Assembly (NCBI GenBank): GCA_945957605.1
Contig: CAMFLR010000025.1
Span: forward strand, 1-64,000
DNA: 64,000 nt
Direction of reading: 5' to 3'
Source of the DNA: an uncultured Isosphaeraceae bacterium
GTDB taxonomy: Bacteria; Planctomycetota; Planctomycetia; Isosphaerales; Isosphaeraceae
Made by a program: the position numbers and the translations under genes. Position 1 is the stretch's first letter. Every line of letters starts with the position of its first letter. The notes under the pieces were generated by a model that ran no database searches, was not told the origin of the DNA, and was given only the letters and a program-made list of their open reading frames with translations. This document shows, piece after piece, positions 19,155 to 28,469 of this stretch.

Positions 19155-20519
19155 TCAAAGGGCGAGCATGAACGTCACGAGGTCGGCCTTTTCTTCGGTC
19201 GAGAGCTTAAGTTCGAGCACGAGGTTGAAAAACTCCACCGTGTCTTCGAGGGTGATCAGCCGATCGTCATGAAGATACGGCGGCGAATCTTTGATACCAC
19301 GGAGCGGGAAGGTTTTGATCGGGCCATCGGCCGATGCAATCCGTCCGTTTACCGTGACTTCGTCGAAGAAACGCTCGACGCGCAGGTTGTGCATCTGGTT
19401 GTCGGTGTAGTAGGGCGGCGTGTGGCACGTGGCGCACTGCCCCTTGCCGAAGAAGACGGCCTGGCCACGAAGTTCGGCCTCGCTCGCTTTCTTGGGATCG
19501 AGCTTGCCGAAAACGTTGAGCTTGGGGGCAGGGGGGAAGTCGAGCAGTTCCTCGAATTCCGCCATGAAGTGAACCTGGCTGCCTCGTTCCAGGACGTTGG
19601 TTCCCTTGCGGGCTGCATCGGCGGGGATACCGTCGAAATACGCGCCGCGTTGTTCGAACTCGGTGAAGTCTTCCACCGTTTTGAGCGCACGTTGAGAACC
19701 AAAGAGGCGCTGCACGTTCAGGCCGCGCAAAGAAGTCGTTTCGATACGACGACGATGCTCGTTGGGACGGCTATCGCCGACCGTGTGCGTCGCGCCGCTG
19801 GTGTGGCCGTTGACGTGGCAATCGAAGCAAGAAATGCCAAGGCTGGCCGCGCGGGAACGGCGATCTTCCGTGGCGTTGAATTGCTGCTGCGGAAAAGGCG
19901 TAACGAGCAGCCGCAACCCTTCGAGTTGCTTGGGATTGAGAATGTCCTTGAACAGCGCGTAGTAGTTTGCCGTGGTGACGAGTTGGCCCTTGGAGACGTC
20001 CCCCAGGTCGAGCCGGGTCGTCAGATAGATCGGTGGCGGAAACTCGGCGAGCACGTGGTCGGGCAGGTCGAAATCGAGGTCGAACCGAGTGAGGTCGCGA
20101 TCGGTCTGGCGCCTGGTCTCGTCGATCACGAATTTCGGGAAGACCATACCGCCCGCTTCGTGATGCGGGTGGGGCAGTGGCAGAAATCCGCCTGGCCAGA
20201 GGCCTTGCTTCTTGACGTCTTCGGGCGACGTCGAGGCAAGTTGATCCCAAGTCGTGTTCGGCTTCAGCTTCACGCGAATGCCGGTTTGCACCGCTTTGCC
20301 ACGCGACATTTTCGCGTCGCTGCTCGGGCGATTCGACAGGTCGTATCGCTCGTCGAGCGTCGCCTTCTGTCGCGTAGCAAACTTTGGTTTCTCCGCTTCG
20401 AGCTGCTTGATGAGAGTTGCGAGATCGTCATCGGCAGCAATTGCGGAAGAGCCTGTGAGGCACGCCAGAACCCACGGAACCATCAAGAAAACACGACTTG
20501 CTCTGCTACAAACGCTCAT
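19155..20519 (-). CDS. Exported dihaem cytochrome c peroxidase / MauG family protein
   Basis: A 454-aa protein with a signal peptide (VFLMVPWVLACLTG ... AIAAD). It has two haem-binding CxxCH motifs, CFDCH and CATCH, and the closing segment IKTFPLRGIKDSPPYLHD, all typical of the bacterial dihaem peroxidase/MauG group, in the periplasm. GGAGGG lies 6 nt before ATG 20519; the 15-codon longer frame has no support. Members reduce peroxide or oxidise a protein substrate; which applies here is unknown. It is not part of an evident operon. Confidence 0.85.
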   Translation of the reverse strand: MSVCSRASRVFLMVPWVLACLTGSSAIAADDDLATLIKQLEAEKPKFATRQKATLDERYDLSNRPSSDAKMSRGKAVQTGIRVKLKPNTTWDQLASTSPEDVKKQGLWPGGFLPLPHPHHEAGGMVFPKFVIDETRRQTDRDLTRFDLDFDLPDHVLAEFPPPIYLTTRLDLGDVSKGQLVTTANYYALFKDILNPKQLEGLRLLVTPFPQQQFNATEDRRSRAASLGISCFDCHVNGHTSGATHTVGDSRPNEHRRRIETTSLRGLNVQRLFGSQRALKTVEDFTEFEQRGAYFDGIPADAARKGTNVLERGSQVHFMAEFEELLDFPPAPKLNVFGKLDPKKASEAELRGQAVFFGKGQCATCHTPPYYTDNQMHNLRVERFFDEVTVNGRIASADGPIKTFPLRGIKDSPPYLHDDRLITLEDTVEFFNLVLELKLSTEEKADLVTFMLAL

Positions 20520-21162
20520 CGAACGCCCTCCATTTGACTGGTGGCTGATATCGATACAACTCATCTACTTTCGCCCCCGGGGATTCACATTACGGCAAGC
20601 AGCCGCCTGGAACAACCGGCCGGCTCGGCTCGCCACGCTGGTTATTGACCGATGAGTGCAACCTGCGTACCGCGCGGCGTCGCATCAATGCTGGGCCAGC
20701 GGATCGCGCAGAATCAGACCATCCATGCTGAGTTGAGAAACGGCGTTCCTCAGATTGCAACCGCACGGTGCGAAGACTCTGACATCGCAGTCATTATGGG
20801 CGTTCACAACTGGACTGAAGCGGGCCGCTGGGATTTGTCGCCAGAAAATATCGCCAAATGGCACGTGACGTGCGTAACGTTTTTCCATTCGCAAAAGATG
20901 GTGGCACGCAGTTGAGAAGGAGTTTGGAACTCGGAAATCCATCGAGAAGACAAGCAATTCCTCTCTTCGATTCGGCTGCCTGGTCATACCGTTTACTTGC
21001 GGTAGTGACCAATTGACCCGAAAAGCTGTCGACCGATTTCCGGCCGGTTTTTACCGGGGATGACGTCGAGCCGGGCTTGTACAGGCGGTGGGCATTGGGT
21101 GTCCGCCGTTGAGACTTCGTGCGCGTTCAACACGGTTCAACCATTCCGAACGGGAGACTGTC
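20520..21162. other. Intergenic region with sigma-54-like motif, no clear gene
   Basis: Frames of 87 aa (plus, 20652-20915) and 100 aa (minus, 20685-20987) overlap each other and neither has a ribosome site or recognisable sequence. The region carries a sigma-54-like box at 20859-20874 and a GC-rich dyad near 21037-21060 (CCGGCCGG and CCGGGG). It separates the peroxidase gene from the DUF1328 gene. Confidence 0.5.
20859..20874 (+). promoter_or_regulatory. Sigma-54-type -24/-12 promoter candidate
   Basis: TGGCACG-TGAC-GTGCG matches the sigma-54 consensus TGGCACG-N4-TTGCW, with the -24 box perfect and the GG-to-GC spacing correct; two bases of the -12 box differ. The next plus-strand gene, the DUF1328 protein, starts 289 bp downstream, which is a long leader. 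This makes it the least certain of the seven motifs. Confidence 0.45.
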
Positions 21163-21336
21163 ATGATTCGCTGGGCGCTTACGTTTGCGGTTCTCGCGCT
21201 GATCGCCGGCTTGCTCGGCTTCACGGGCCTGGCGGGTGACTTCGCGATGATCGCCAAGGTCCTGCTATTCGTCTTCCTCGCATTGTTCGTGATCGCGCTC
21301 ATCGTGGGGCGGTCGGTCATTGATTCGAGAGTATAG
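21163..21336 (+). CDS. DUF1328 family small membrane protein (YtjA-like)
   Basis: A 57-aa protein with two membrane helices and the family hallmarks IRWALTFAVLALIAGLLGF and AKVLLFVFLALFVIALI. Length equals the usual DUF1328 size. GGGAG lies about 7 nt before ATG 21163; the 25-codon extension to 21088 is not membrane-like and is rejected. Homologues are often induced by envelope stress or in stationary phase; the biochemical role is unknown. Confidence 0.85.
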   Translation: MIRWALTFAVLALIAGLLGFTGLAGDFAMIAKVLLFVFLALFVIALIVGRSVIDSRV

Positions 21337-21549
21337 CTCGATTCGCAACTGAGAACTGAGTCGATGGGAGGCGATGGATGGGTTGCTCATGGCGATCTTC
21401 CGTCGCCTCCTTCGCGCAAAATAGCGGGATTTTGTCGAAGAAGATTCATTACGAGAAATCATCGAATTTGGATTTGATTGTCGGGCGCGATGGGCGCGTT
21501 GCCTGCGGTGGCGGCGGTGTGATTTCGGATGCAATCCGGGGATAGTTCG

Positions 21550-23394
21550 ATGGAAAAGCAGCGTACGAGGCGAACGGCGTCGCGAACGACCGATTTGCCG
21601 CTTCTGATTCTCGGCACAATCGCGTTCATGTACTTCACGGCCGAGGTGCTGAAGCCGCTCGCGATAGCGGTTTTGCTGAGTTTTGCGCTCACTCCGCTCA
21701 CACGGTTCTTCGAGCGCAGGGGATTGCCTCGGGTGGGTTCGGTTGTGCTCTCCGTCGTGCTCGTCCTCGGCGCGTTGGGAGGAGTCGGATACGTCGTCGG
21801 CAAGCAGCTTACATCGCTCGCGCTTCATTTGCCTGAATATCGCAAGGATATTACGTCAAAGGTGAATCGCGTTCTGAGTTCTAATGAAGAGAGCGTCGGA
21901 GGGAAGGTCAAGAAATTCGTGACTCAGGTCACGCGCGATATCGAGACGGCCGACGCGAACGAAGCGGCCGAAAACGCGACAATTCAGCGCGTGGAGTTGG
22001 TGTCGAGTCCCTCTTTTCTCGAACAAGTGCGTGGAGTTGTCGGTCCCTATCTCGAAGGGATTGGCATGGCGGGCCTCGTGTTTGTGCTCGTGTTGTTCAT
22101 GCTAATGGGGCGCGAGCAACTGCGCGATCGCATCGTTGGACTTTTCGGCAAGCGACATATCAGCCTCACGACGCGCACCATGGAAGAAATCGGCCAGCGC
22201 ATCAGCCGTTACCTCGGCAGCCTGGCACTTGTGAATTCGTGCGTGGGGCTTGTGATTGGCTGCGGGCTTGGCCTCATTGGTCTGCCGTACGCCGCACTCT
22301 GGGGATGCATGGCCGCTTTGCTTCGCTTCATTCCTTACGTCGGTCCAGCGATCGCCTTTTTCATACCGATGACGTTCTCGATCGCGCACTTCCCAGGGTG
22401 GCTGCAACCGGCTGAGGTTTTGCTGCTCTACGCCGTGCTCGAAGTTACGTTGGCCAGCTATCTGGAACCCATTGTTTACGGCAAGTCGACCGGCCTCTCT
22501 GCACTCGGCTTGCTCATCGCCGCGATGTTCTGGACCTGGATGTGGGGCACGACTGGGCTGCTGCTCTCCACGCCGCTTACCGTTTGCCTCGCGGTGATGG
22601 GCAAGTATCTCCCAAGCCTGCGATTCTTCGCGATTCTGCTTGATGAACAATCGGAGCTTGGTCCTGATGTTCGCCTCTATCAACGATTGATCGCGCTTGA
22701 TCGTGATGGCGCGGTTGAAGTTGTCGAAGGAGTGCTCAAGGATCGCTCGCATGTTCAGGTTTTCGACGAGGTTCTCGTTCCGACGCTCACCCGCGTCGAG
22801 ATCGATGCGGTTCGCGGCGAACTTGATGAGAACGAGCAGGAATATGTGCTGCAAATGGTGTCGGATGCGATCGACTGGGTGGGCGATGCCGAGGAATTCA
22901 GTCTCGAAACGGCGACGCATCCGGATGAGGCCACACACGACGAAATGCCGCTCGATGACGATCACGCACATTTGGTGATGGGAATCGGCGTGCAGGATGC
23001 GTCCGACACGCTCGTGCTTCGCATGCTTGGCCAGCTTCTCGAAAAATCGGGTGTGACACTCGAGCAGAGCGATCCGACCGTGCCTCCACTCAAGACTGCG
23101 GATGAAGTGGCGGAACTCGATCCCAAGCTGATCGTCCTTTCGCACTTGCCGCCCCAGGGGCTTTCGATGGCATGCTATCGCCTTCGACGGTTGCGTGCGC
23201 GTTTCCCCGCTATTCCGATTGTTGCCTGCCGCTGGGGGAGTGATTCTGAAGTCGCACAGGCTGAGTCGCAGCGGCTGATGGAGATGGGAGCGACGCATGT
23301 TGTGCGGACGATCGCCGAGGCACGCGAGCGAATCCTTCGTGTCGTTCTCGAACGAGCACCAAAAGCCGATAAGGCCGTGCCGTTGCCAGGCTAA
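21550..23394 (+). CDS. AI-2E family transporter with extra C-terminal Rossmann-like domain
   Basis: A 614-aa protein. Residues about 15-350 form the AI-2E/PerM (UPF0118) transporter: first hydrophobic pair, central coil, then the helices with GLPYAALWGCMAALLRFIPYVGP and the downstream SYLEPIVYGKSTGLSAL motif. The remaining 260 residues are unusual: a helical acidic stretch, then an alpha/beta segment (DPKLIVLSHLPPQGLS, FPAIPIVACRWGSDS, MGATHVVRT) resembling a B12-binding or receiver fold without the cobalamin His motif. GGGGA precedes ATG 21550. The family exports small molecules such as AI-2 or acts as Na+/H+ antiporter; the substrate here is unknown. Confidence 0.85.
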   Translation: MEKQRTRRTASRTTDLPLLILGTIAFMYFTAEVLKPLAIAVLLSFALTPLTRFFERRGLPRVGSVVLSVVLVLGALGGVGYVVGKQLTSLALHLPEYRKDITSKVNRVLSSNEESVGGKVKKFVTQVTRDIETADANEAAENATIQRVELVSSPSFLEQVRGVVGPYLEGIGMAGLVFVLVLFMLMGREQLRDRIVGLFGKRHISLTTRTMEEIGQRISRYLGSLALVNSCVGLVIGCGLGLIGLPYAALWGCMAALLRFIPYVGPAIAFFIPMTFSIAHFPGWLQPAEVLLLYAVLEVTLASYLEPIVYGKSTGLSALGLLIAAMFWTWMWGTTGLLLSTPLTVCLAVMGKYLPSLRFFAILLDEQSELGPDVRLYQRLIALDRDGAVEVVEGVLKDRSHVQVFDEVLVPTLTRVEIDAVRGELDENEQEYVLQMVSDAIDWVGDAEEFSLETATHPDEATHDEMPLDDDHAHLVMGIGVQDASDTLVLRMLGQLLEKSGVTLEQSDPTVPPLKTADEVAELDPKLIVLSHLPPQGLSMACYRLRRLRARFPAIPIVACRWGSDSEVAQAESQRLMEMGATHVVRTIAEARERILRVVLERAPKADKAVPLPG

Positions 23395-23447
23395 ATAGCG
23401 CTTCGTGGCAGACAAGACAACTTTTGTGATTCAGCGCGGAGAGAGTC

Positions 23448-23942
23448 ATGGCCACGTTATCGATCGAGCGGAGCACGGTGGCTTCTGAAATTCAGAACAT
23501 TCTCGCCCTGGAGGAAGCCCACGCTGCGTCGGCGACCTTACGGGGCGAGAGTCCGCCGCATCCGTCCCTCGCGGTTCTCTATCACGAAATCGCAGCCGAC
23601 GATCAACGCCACATCTCCGCGCTCGAACGCATTGCGATTCGCTACGGTGCAACGCCTGGAAGCCACCATTCGTCGGGCGTTGGGCGGGTTCTGGAGCGAA
23701 TCAAGACCAGCATCGTCGAACTGAGGACGAGTGCGGCGAATCTCATCGCTCAGGACCTTCTGGCGAAGTCGGAGGTCATCCACTGGCAAACGGTGTGGGC
23801 TGATCTCTTCGCCAGCATGAACGACGAAACAAGTGCCGGCGAGCTAGCTTTGATTCTGAAAGAAGAACAGGCACATCACGACGCGTTGCTCGAGGCATTC
23901 AAACGCGTCGTAAGAGAAGCTTGCGAGTCGGAATCGGAATGA
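23448..23942 (+). CDS. Ferritin-like four-helix protein
   Basis: A 164-aa helical protein. Paired Glu/His motifs spaced along four helices (LEEAHAAS, YHEIAADDQRHISALE, AKSEVIHWQ, LKEEQAHHDALLEAF) are typical of the ferritin-like/rubrerythrin fold that binds a di-iron centre. GGAGAGAG lies just before ATG 23448. No rubredoxin tail is present. The likely role is metal- or oxidative-stress protection, inferred from the fold only. It is convergent with the receiver gene, gap 16 bp. Confidence 0.65.
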   Translation: MATLSIERSTVASEIQNILALEEAHAASATLRGESPPHPSLAVLYHEIAADDQRHISALERIAIRYGATPGSHHSSGVGRVLERIKTSIVELRTSAANLIAQDLLAKSEVIHWQTVWADLFASMNDETSAGELALILKEEQAHHDALLEAFKRVVREACESESE

Positions 23943-23958
23943 TTCCGCTCGTTCGATT

Positions 23959-24333
23959 TCAGCTAGCGGAAAGCAGACTGAGCAGCCGGTCGGGGTCGAC
24001 CGGCTTGAGAAGATAGAGGTCAAACTGCTCGCGAGTTTCGGCTGAGTTGGAGTCACGCGGGTCGACTGCCGAGATGGCGATGAGAAAAGGTCGAGCCGGC
24101 GCAAGGCTCTTACGCAGGTCTCGGGCTAGGTCGCAGCCATTCATGTCGGGCAGACCGATGTCCAGCAATGCGACTTGTGGCCGGAAGTCGCGTGCAGTTA
24201 GCAGGGCAGATGCACCGCTATAAGCCATTGCGGTATCAAATCCGCACATGGTCAACATCATTGACATCGCACACGCGAGGTCGCGGTTGTCGTCCACAAT
24301 GAGAATTCGTTTCGCCACGGCTGAAACCCGCAT
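23959..24333 (-). CDS. Single-domain response regulator
   Basis: A 124-aa stand-alone receiver: ILIVDDNRDLA, phospho-acceptor in VALLDIGLPDMNG, ISAVDPRDS and LLKPVDP. There is no output domain, so it is a phosphorelay shuttle or a target of the nearby hybrid kinases. Start is chosen at ATG 24333; there is no good Shine-Dalgarno, and a GTG four codons before ILIVDD or the ATG ten codons upstream are alternatives. It lies 133 bp downstream of the multi-PAS kinase on the same strand. Confidence 0.85.
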   Translation of the reverse strand: MRVSAVAKRILIVDDNRDLACAMSMMLTMCGFDTAMAYSGASALLTARDFRPQVALLDIGLPDMNGCDLARDLRKSLAPARPFLIAISAVDPRDSNSAETREQFDLYLLKPVDPDRLLSLLSAS

Positions 24334-24466
24334 AAGAAATCGGATCAAGCAAACGGCGACCATAACCCAAGTTCGGCTAAGCTGATATGCCGATAATCGC
24401 CAATCTTGATCTCACCGAATGTTACTCCTAATTGGATCATATGCAGGTGGCTTGCCATGACTTCGG

Positions 24467-27400
24467 TCAGTTCAGCTCTTCCGTATTTTTGTGCGGTTTT
24501 CGTGGAGGCGCGGCCAGCAGCGGCAGCAAGGCCTCGATTTCAAACGGCTTGATCAGGTGGTGATCAAACCCCGCAGCAAGTGCTCGCTGGCGATCCTGAT
24601 ACTGGCCGTAGCCTGAGATTGCGATCAAGACCGTCGCTTCGAACGCGATTTCCTGCCGAAACGCCTCGGCGAGTTCGTAACCGTTCATGCCCGGCAATCC
24701 AATATCGGCCAGGACGAACGATGGCCGAAACTCGCGGGCGACGGAGAGTGCCTCCTGGCCGTCGAAGGCGAGCTTTACGTCGTGCCCGGAGTCGGCGATG
24801 AGCACTGCCATTCCCTTCGCCATGTCGACATTGTCGTCGACGACGAGAATTCGCTGGCCGCTCTTCTTGGGCGAGAGATCGGATTCGAGATGAGGCGTGT
24901 GCCCGTTCGGGTGCGACGGTTGCTCGACCTTGAGCGCAGGAAGTCGAATCGTGAATTCGCTTCCGAGACCTTGTCCCGGGCTTGCTGCGTGAATCGAGCC
25001 GCCATGTTGTTCGACAAGCATCTTGACGAGCGTGAGGCCGATGCCAAGGCCGCCTTGCGAGCGGTCGAGGCTGGTTTGCACCTGTGCGAACAGGCCGAAG
25101 ATTTGTGAGAGCATTTCAGGCGAGATGCCGATCCCGTTGTCGCGCACTCGGACGACGACGTGATCTCCTTCGAGCGCTCCGCTGAGTGTGATCTGGCCGG
25201 TTTCGTCGGTGTATTTCGCCGCATTCGTGAGAAGGTTGCCGACGATCTGTTCGAGCCGCACAGGATCGGCGGTGGTTGGCAGCGGATCGGTTGGAAGCTC
25301 GACGACAAGCTGATGCTCTTTCGCGTTCATCAGCGGTTGCGCAGACTCGGCCGCCCGGGTGAGAACCTGACGGACGTCGAGCGCCACTTTGCGAAGCTGA
25401 ATCTTGCCGGTTTGGATGCGCGAGAGGTCGAGCAGGTCTTCGATCAAACGCGTCAGGTGCTTGGCCTGGCGGTCTATGACGTCGCGGCTCCAGATGACGT
25501 CGGGGTTCGACGGCCCCTTGAGACGGAGGATCTGGATGGCTGTGCGAATCGCTGCGAGCGGGTTGCGCAGCTCGTGTGCCAGCATCGCGAGGAATTCGTC
25601 CTTGCGAGTGTCTGCTTCTTTCTGCGCAAGCTCCGCGCGCTTGCGTTCGGTCGTGTCGAGAATGAACGCTACGAAGTCGTGATTCGACTCCGAGAAGAAC
25701 GTGAAACCAACGAGTACCGGCACGCGCGATCCGTCTTTGCGGAGATACTCCTTTTCGTACGGCGTGCAGGAGCCGCGGAGTTTTGCTTCGGCGATGGCGT
25801 GTTGATCGGCCTCGGTCCAATTTTCGGGCGTGAGTGTGGTCCAGAGCGGATTTTCGCTCTCCATCTGCTCGCGTGTGTAGCCAATGATGCGCAGGAATTC
25901 GTTGTTCACGTAATCGAGACCGCCGTCGACATCGCCGAACACGATGCCGATGATGTCGGACGTCGCAAACTTGCGGAACTTCATCTCATTCTCGCGCAGG
26001 GCGATTTCGCTCTGCACGCGTTCGGTGATGTCGATCGTGTAGCCGACGATGCGCGTTGCGCGGCCGGTTTCGTCGTAAACGATTCGAGCGCGATCCCAGA
26101 CGTGGCGGTAACCGCCGTTGCGATGTTCGATGCGGTATTCGATTTCCTGCAGCGAACCTTGCACGGCGAGGATTTCGTTCAGGCGAGCCTGCGTTTTTTC
26201 ACGATCCTCGGGATGGATGAGATTGAGCCACCATGCGCGATTGGGCTCGGCTTCGTCGGGATGAAAACCTGCAAGCGCGAGCAACCCTTCGGACCATTCG
26301 ACGCGATCGGTCGTGGGATCCCAGTCGTAAATCACGCCGCTGACGGCGCGTCGCGCGAGTTCGAACCGTTCGCGGTTGACGCGGGCGCTTTCTTCGGCTT
26401 GCTTTAATTTGGTGATATCAATAAATGCAGATATTGCGCCATAGACTCGGCCGCTCGAGGTGCGCAAGGGAACCGCATTGCCATACACGTGCCGCTCGCG
26501 GCCATCGGGGAAGCGGAAGCAGAGTTCGGTGTTTTGGATATCGACGCCGTGTTTCGCGGCGAGCTGCATTGGCAATTGGTGCGCGGGGACGGGAATGCCG
26601 TCGCGAACTTCCTGAAAAGGACGTTCTTTTTCTGTCACGTCGGGCGCGGTTGCGGACACATTCGTGCGCTCGGGGAGGCCGAGGAGTTTGTACGACGCGG
26701 GATTGCCGATGATCTTGCGGCAATCGTTGGTCTTGGCGATCCAAATGGCTGCCGGCGTGGCGCGAAGCACGGTTTTCAGCTCGGCCGAACGCACACGTTC
26801 ACGTGCGGCGATTTCTTTGGCCGCTTTTTCGGAGCGAAGACGTTCAGTGATGTCGACGCCTGAAGCGATGATGTGCGTGACGTTGCGTTCGGCATCGAGC
26901 AGGGGTGCGAGCAGCAGGTCGATTGTGATGAAATGATCGGGCGCGACGCGAATCGAAACGTCGTAGCGCACCGATTGACCCTGCGCCGCGCACTCGAGCG
27001 CCTGGCGAAGCTGCTTTTGAACTTCAGGCGAGTAAGACCACCAGTATGTCTCTTCGATTGGCTTTTCGAGTACGTCCTCAGCCTTGAGTGCAGCGGAGTC
27101 GAGTAAAAGGCGGTTGGCTTCGACGAGAATACCATCGGGGGTTGTGACGCCGACGAACGCCACCAGGCGATCGATCACGTCGCGCAGGTGTTCGCGAGTC
27201 GTGCGAAGCGCCGCTTCTACCTGTTTGCCGGCATCGACATCGACCGTCACGCCCAAAACGGAATCAACCACACCCTTGCGCGAGAATTCGGGGACAAATC
27301 TGGTTTGGAAGCATTTTTTGCCGGCGGGCGTTTTGTAGTCGAACTCAAAAGTTAGCTCGCGGCCCTCGGCGAACACTTCGGCAAGGAGTGTTTCATAGAA

Positions 27401-28030
27401 GTCGCAAAGGCGATCGGGTTCGTCCGCCTCGCGCATCGTCTTTCCCAGGTAATGCTCGGGCTTCTGGCCCGACATGCGTTCCACGGCGTTATTGATGTAT
27501 GTATGACGCATCGACGAGTCGAAGCGGGCGATGACATCGGGCAAGTGTTCGACCAGGTTCTTGAATTCACGCTCGCGTCTGTCGAGCGATTCATGCTTGG
27601 TGCGAAGGCGCGTGAGCACCTCAAAACGTTCGATCGCGTGCTCGATTGCGCACGAAAGACCGTCGGTCGTCATCCAAGATTTGGCGATGTATTCCTGCGC
27701 ACCGCGGTGCAACGCCTCGGACGCCGCGCGACACTCGTTTCCCGAGTCGATGAACAGGACGATCGGCAGGCGAACCTCGCCTTCCTCGTCTTTAAGGCGT
27801 TCGATCACGTCGAGGCCGTTCGTGCTGGCAAGATGCAGGTCGACAATCACGCAATCGACGGGGCGTTGGCCATCAGGAACTGTGCAGAGGCGAATGCCTT
27901 CCTCGACGTTGGCAGCGAGGATGATTTCATAGCGGCGATGCGTGTCGTCATTTAAAAGCCGTTGCAAGAGCGCACGGTCGTCTGGATCGTCGTTGATGAT
28001 CACGACGCGCAACTCATCAATCGTCATCAT
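24467..28030 (-). CDS. Soluble hybrid histidine kinase: REC, five PAS, HisKA-HATPase-REC
   Basis: A 1187-aa protein with no membrane segment. The N-terminal receiver (VVIINDDPDDR, VIVDLHLAS) is followed by about five PAS/PAC modules (LEHLPDVIARFDSS; ASGVDITERLRS; SAFIDITKLKQAE; GYTIDITERVQSE; FILDTTERKRAE). Then HisKA (AMLAHELRNPLAAIRT), HATPase (DNGIGI, GGLGIGL) and a C-terminal receiver from about 1060 (VLADIGLPGMNG, LIKP). ATG 28030 follows CGGAGCAG. The N-terminal receiver suggests it is itself controlled by an upstream kinase. It is divergent from a sigma-54 promoter at 28154. Confidence 0.9.
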   Translation of the reverse strand: MMTIDELRVVIINDDPDDRALLQRLLNDDTHRRYEIILAANVEEGIRLCTVPDGQRPVDCVIVDLHLASTNGLDVIERLKDEEGEVRLPIVLFIDSGNECRAASEALHRGAQEYIAKSWMTTDGLSCAIEHAIERFEVLTRLRTKHESLDRREREFKNLVEHLPDVIARFDSSMRHTYINNAVERMSGQKPEHYLGKTMREADEPDRLCDFYETLLAEVFAEGRELTFEFDYKTPAGKKCFQTRFVPEFSRKGVVDSVLGVTVDVDAGKQVEAALRTTREHLRDVIDRLVAFVGVTTPDGILVEANRLLLDSAALKAEDVLEKPIEETYWWSYSPEVQKQLRQALECAAQGQSVRYDVSIRVAPDHFITIDLLLAPLLDAERNVTHIIASGVDITERLRSEKAAKEIAARERVRSAELKTVLRATPAAIWIAKTNDCRKIIGNPASYKLLGLPERTNVSATAPDVTEKERPFQEVRDGIPVPAHQLPMQLAAKHGVDIQNTELCFRFPDGRERHVYGNAVPLRTSSGRVYGAISAFIDITKLKQAEESARVNRERFELARRAVSGVIYDWDPTTDRVEWSEGLLALAGFHPDEAEPNRAWWLNLIHPEDREKTQARLNEILAVQGSLQEIEYRIEHRNGGYRHVWDRARIVYDETGRATRIVGYTIDITERVQSEIALRENEMKFRKFATSDIIGIVFGDVDGGLDYVNNEFLRIIGYTREQMESENPLWTTLTPENWTEADQHAIAEAKLRGSCTPYEKEYLRKDGSRVPVLVGFTFFSESNHDFVAFILDTTERKRAELAQKEADTRKDEFLAMLAHELRNPLAAIRTAIQILRLKGPSNPDVIWSRDVIDRQAKHLTRLIEDLLDLSRIQTGKIQLRKVALDVRQVLTRAAESAQPLMNAKEHQLVVELPTDPLPTTADPVRLEQIVGNLLTNAAKYTDETGQITLSGALEGDHVVVRVRDNGIGISPEMLSQIFGLFAQVQTSLDRSQGGLGIGLTLVKMLVEQHGGSIHAASPGQGLGSEFTIRLPALKVEQPSHPNGHTPHLESDLSPKKSGQRILVVDDNVDMAKGMAVLIADSGHDVKLAFDGQEALSVAREFRPSFVLADIGLPGMNGYELAEAFRQEIAFEATVLIAISGYGQYQDRQRALAAGFDHHLIKPFEIEALLPLLAAPPRKPHKNTEELN

Positions 28031-28153
28031 CTGCTCCGTGATGCATCCCGAAAGAGGCGTGCTGAAAGAAGATCCATGGTCGAGGTATGTCGATTCCTGG
28101 CGTAACGCGCGGTCGTGTGGTTCTCCGCCATTGCACGCAAATTATGTTCCATT

Positions 28154-28169
28154 TGGCACGTAAACTGCG
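28154..28169 (+). promoter_or_regulatory. Sigma-54 -24/-12 promoter
   Basis: TGGCACG-TAAA-CTGCG: the -24 box matches the sigma-54 consensus perfectly, GG and GC are correctly spaced, and the -12 box keeps TGC. It lies 59 bp upstream of ATG 28229 and would drive the operon 28229-31018, with transcription expected to begin near 28180. Confidence 0.75.
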
Positions 28170-28228
28170 TGACCTGTCGGCCGTGGGATTCTCATTGAGA
28201 TTTCGCGGTGGTTGGAGAGTACCAGATC

Positions 28229-28444
28229 ATGTCGACCTTCACCGAGAGGCCGTCGACTTCAGGGCTTTATATGCCTGGTAGTCCGGCCCGACAACTCATG
28301 TCTCAGGAATATGCGGCCTCGCGGTCGTTCCTGGAAAGTTCGATCGACAGCATCGAGGAATACGCTCGCAAGGAGCCCTGGGGCTTTGCGGCTTGGGCGT
28401 TTGGCATTGGATTCGTGATCGGCTGGAAGCTCAAGCCCTGGTGA
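28229..28444 (+). CDS. Small tail-anchored membrane protein, ElaB/YqjD-like
   Basis: A 71-aa protein: soluble helical part followed by a C-terminal Gly-rich membrane segment GFAAWAFGIGFVIGWKLKP, as in ElaB/YqjD (DUF883) proteins. Start ATG 28229 follows GGAGAG; the upstream TTG start is not needed. It is the first gene after the sigma-54 motif at 28154. In E. coli, YqjD and ElaB sit in the inner membrane, bind ribosomes and are stress-induced; only the layout is shared here. Confidence 0.65.
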   Translation: MSTFTERPSTSGLYMPGSPARQLMSQEYAASRSFLESSIDSIEEYARKEPWGFAAWAFGIGFVIGWKLKPW

Positions 28445-28469
28445 CAGTCATCCCCCTGGGATTTACCTC

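Noticed and set aside
20652-20987. Overlapping 87-aa and 100-aa frames on opposite strands
   Set aside because: Neither has a start signal or family resemblance, and the sigma-54-like motif lies inside them.
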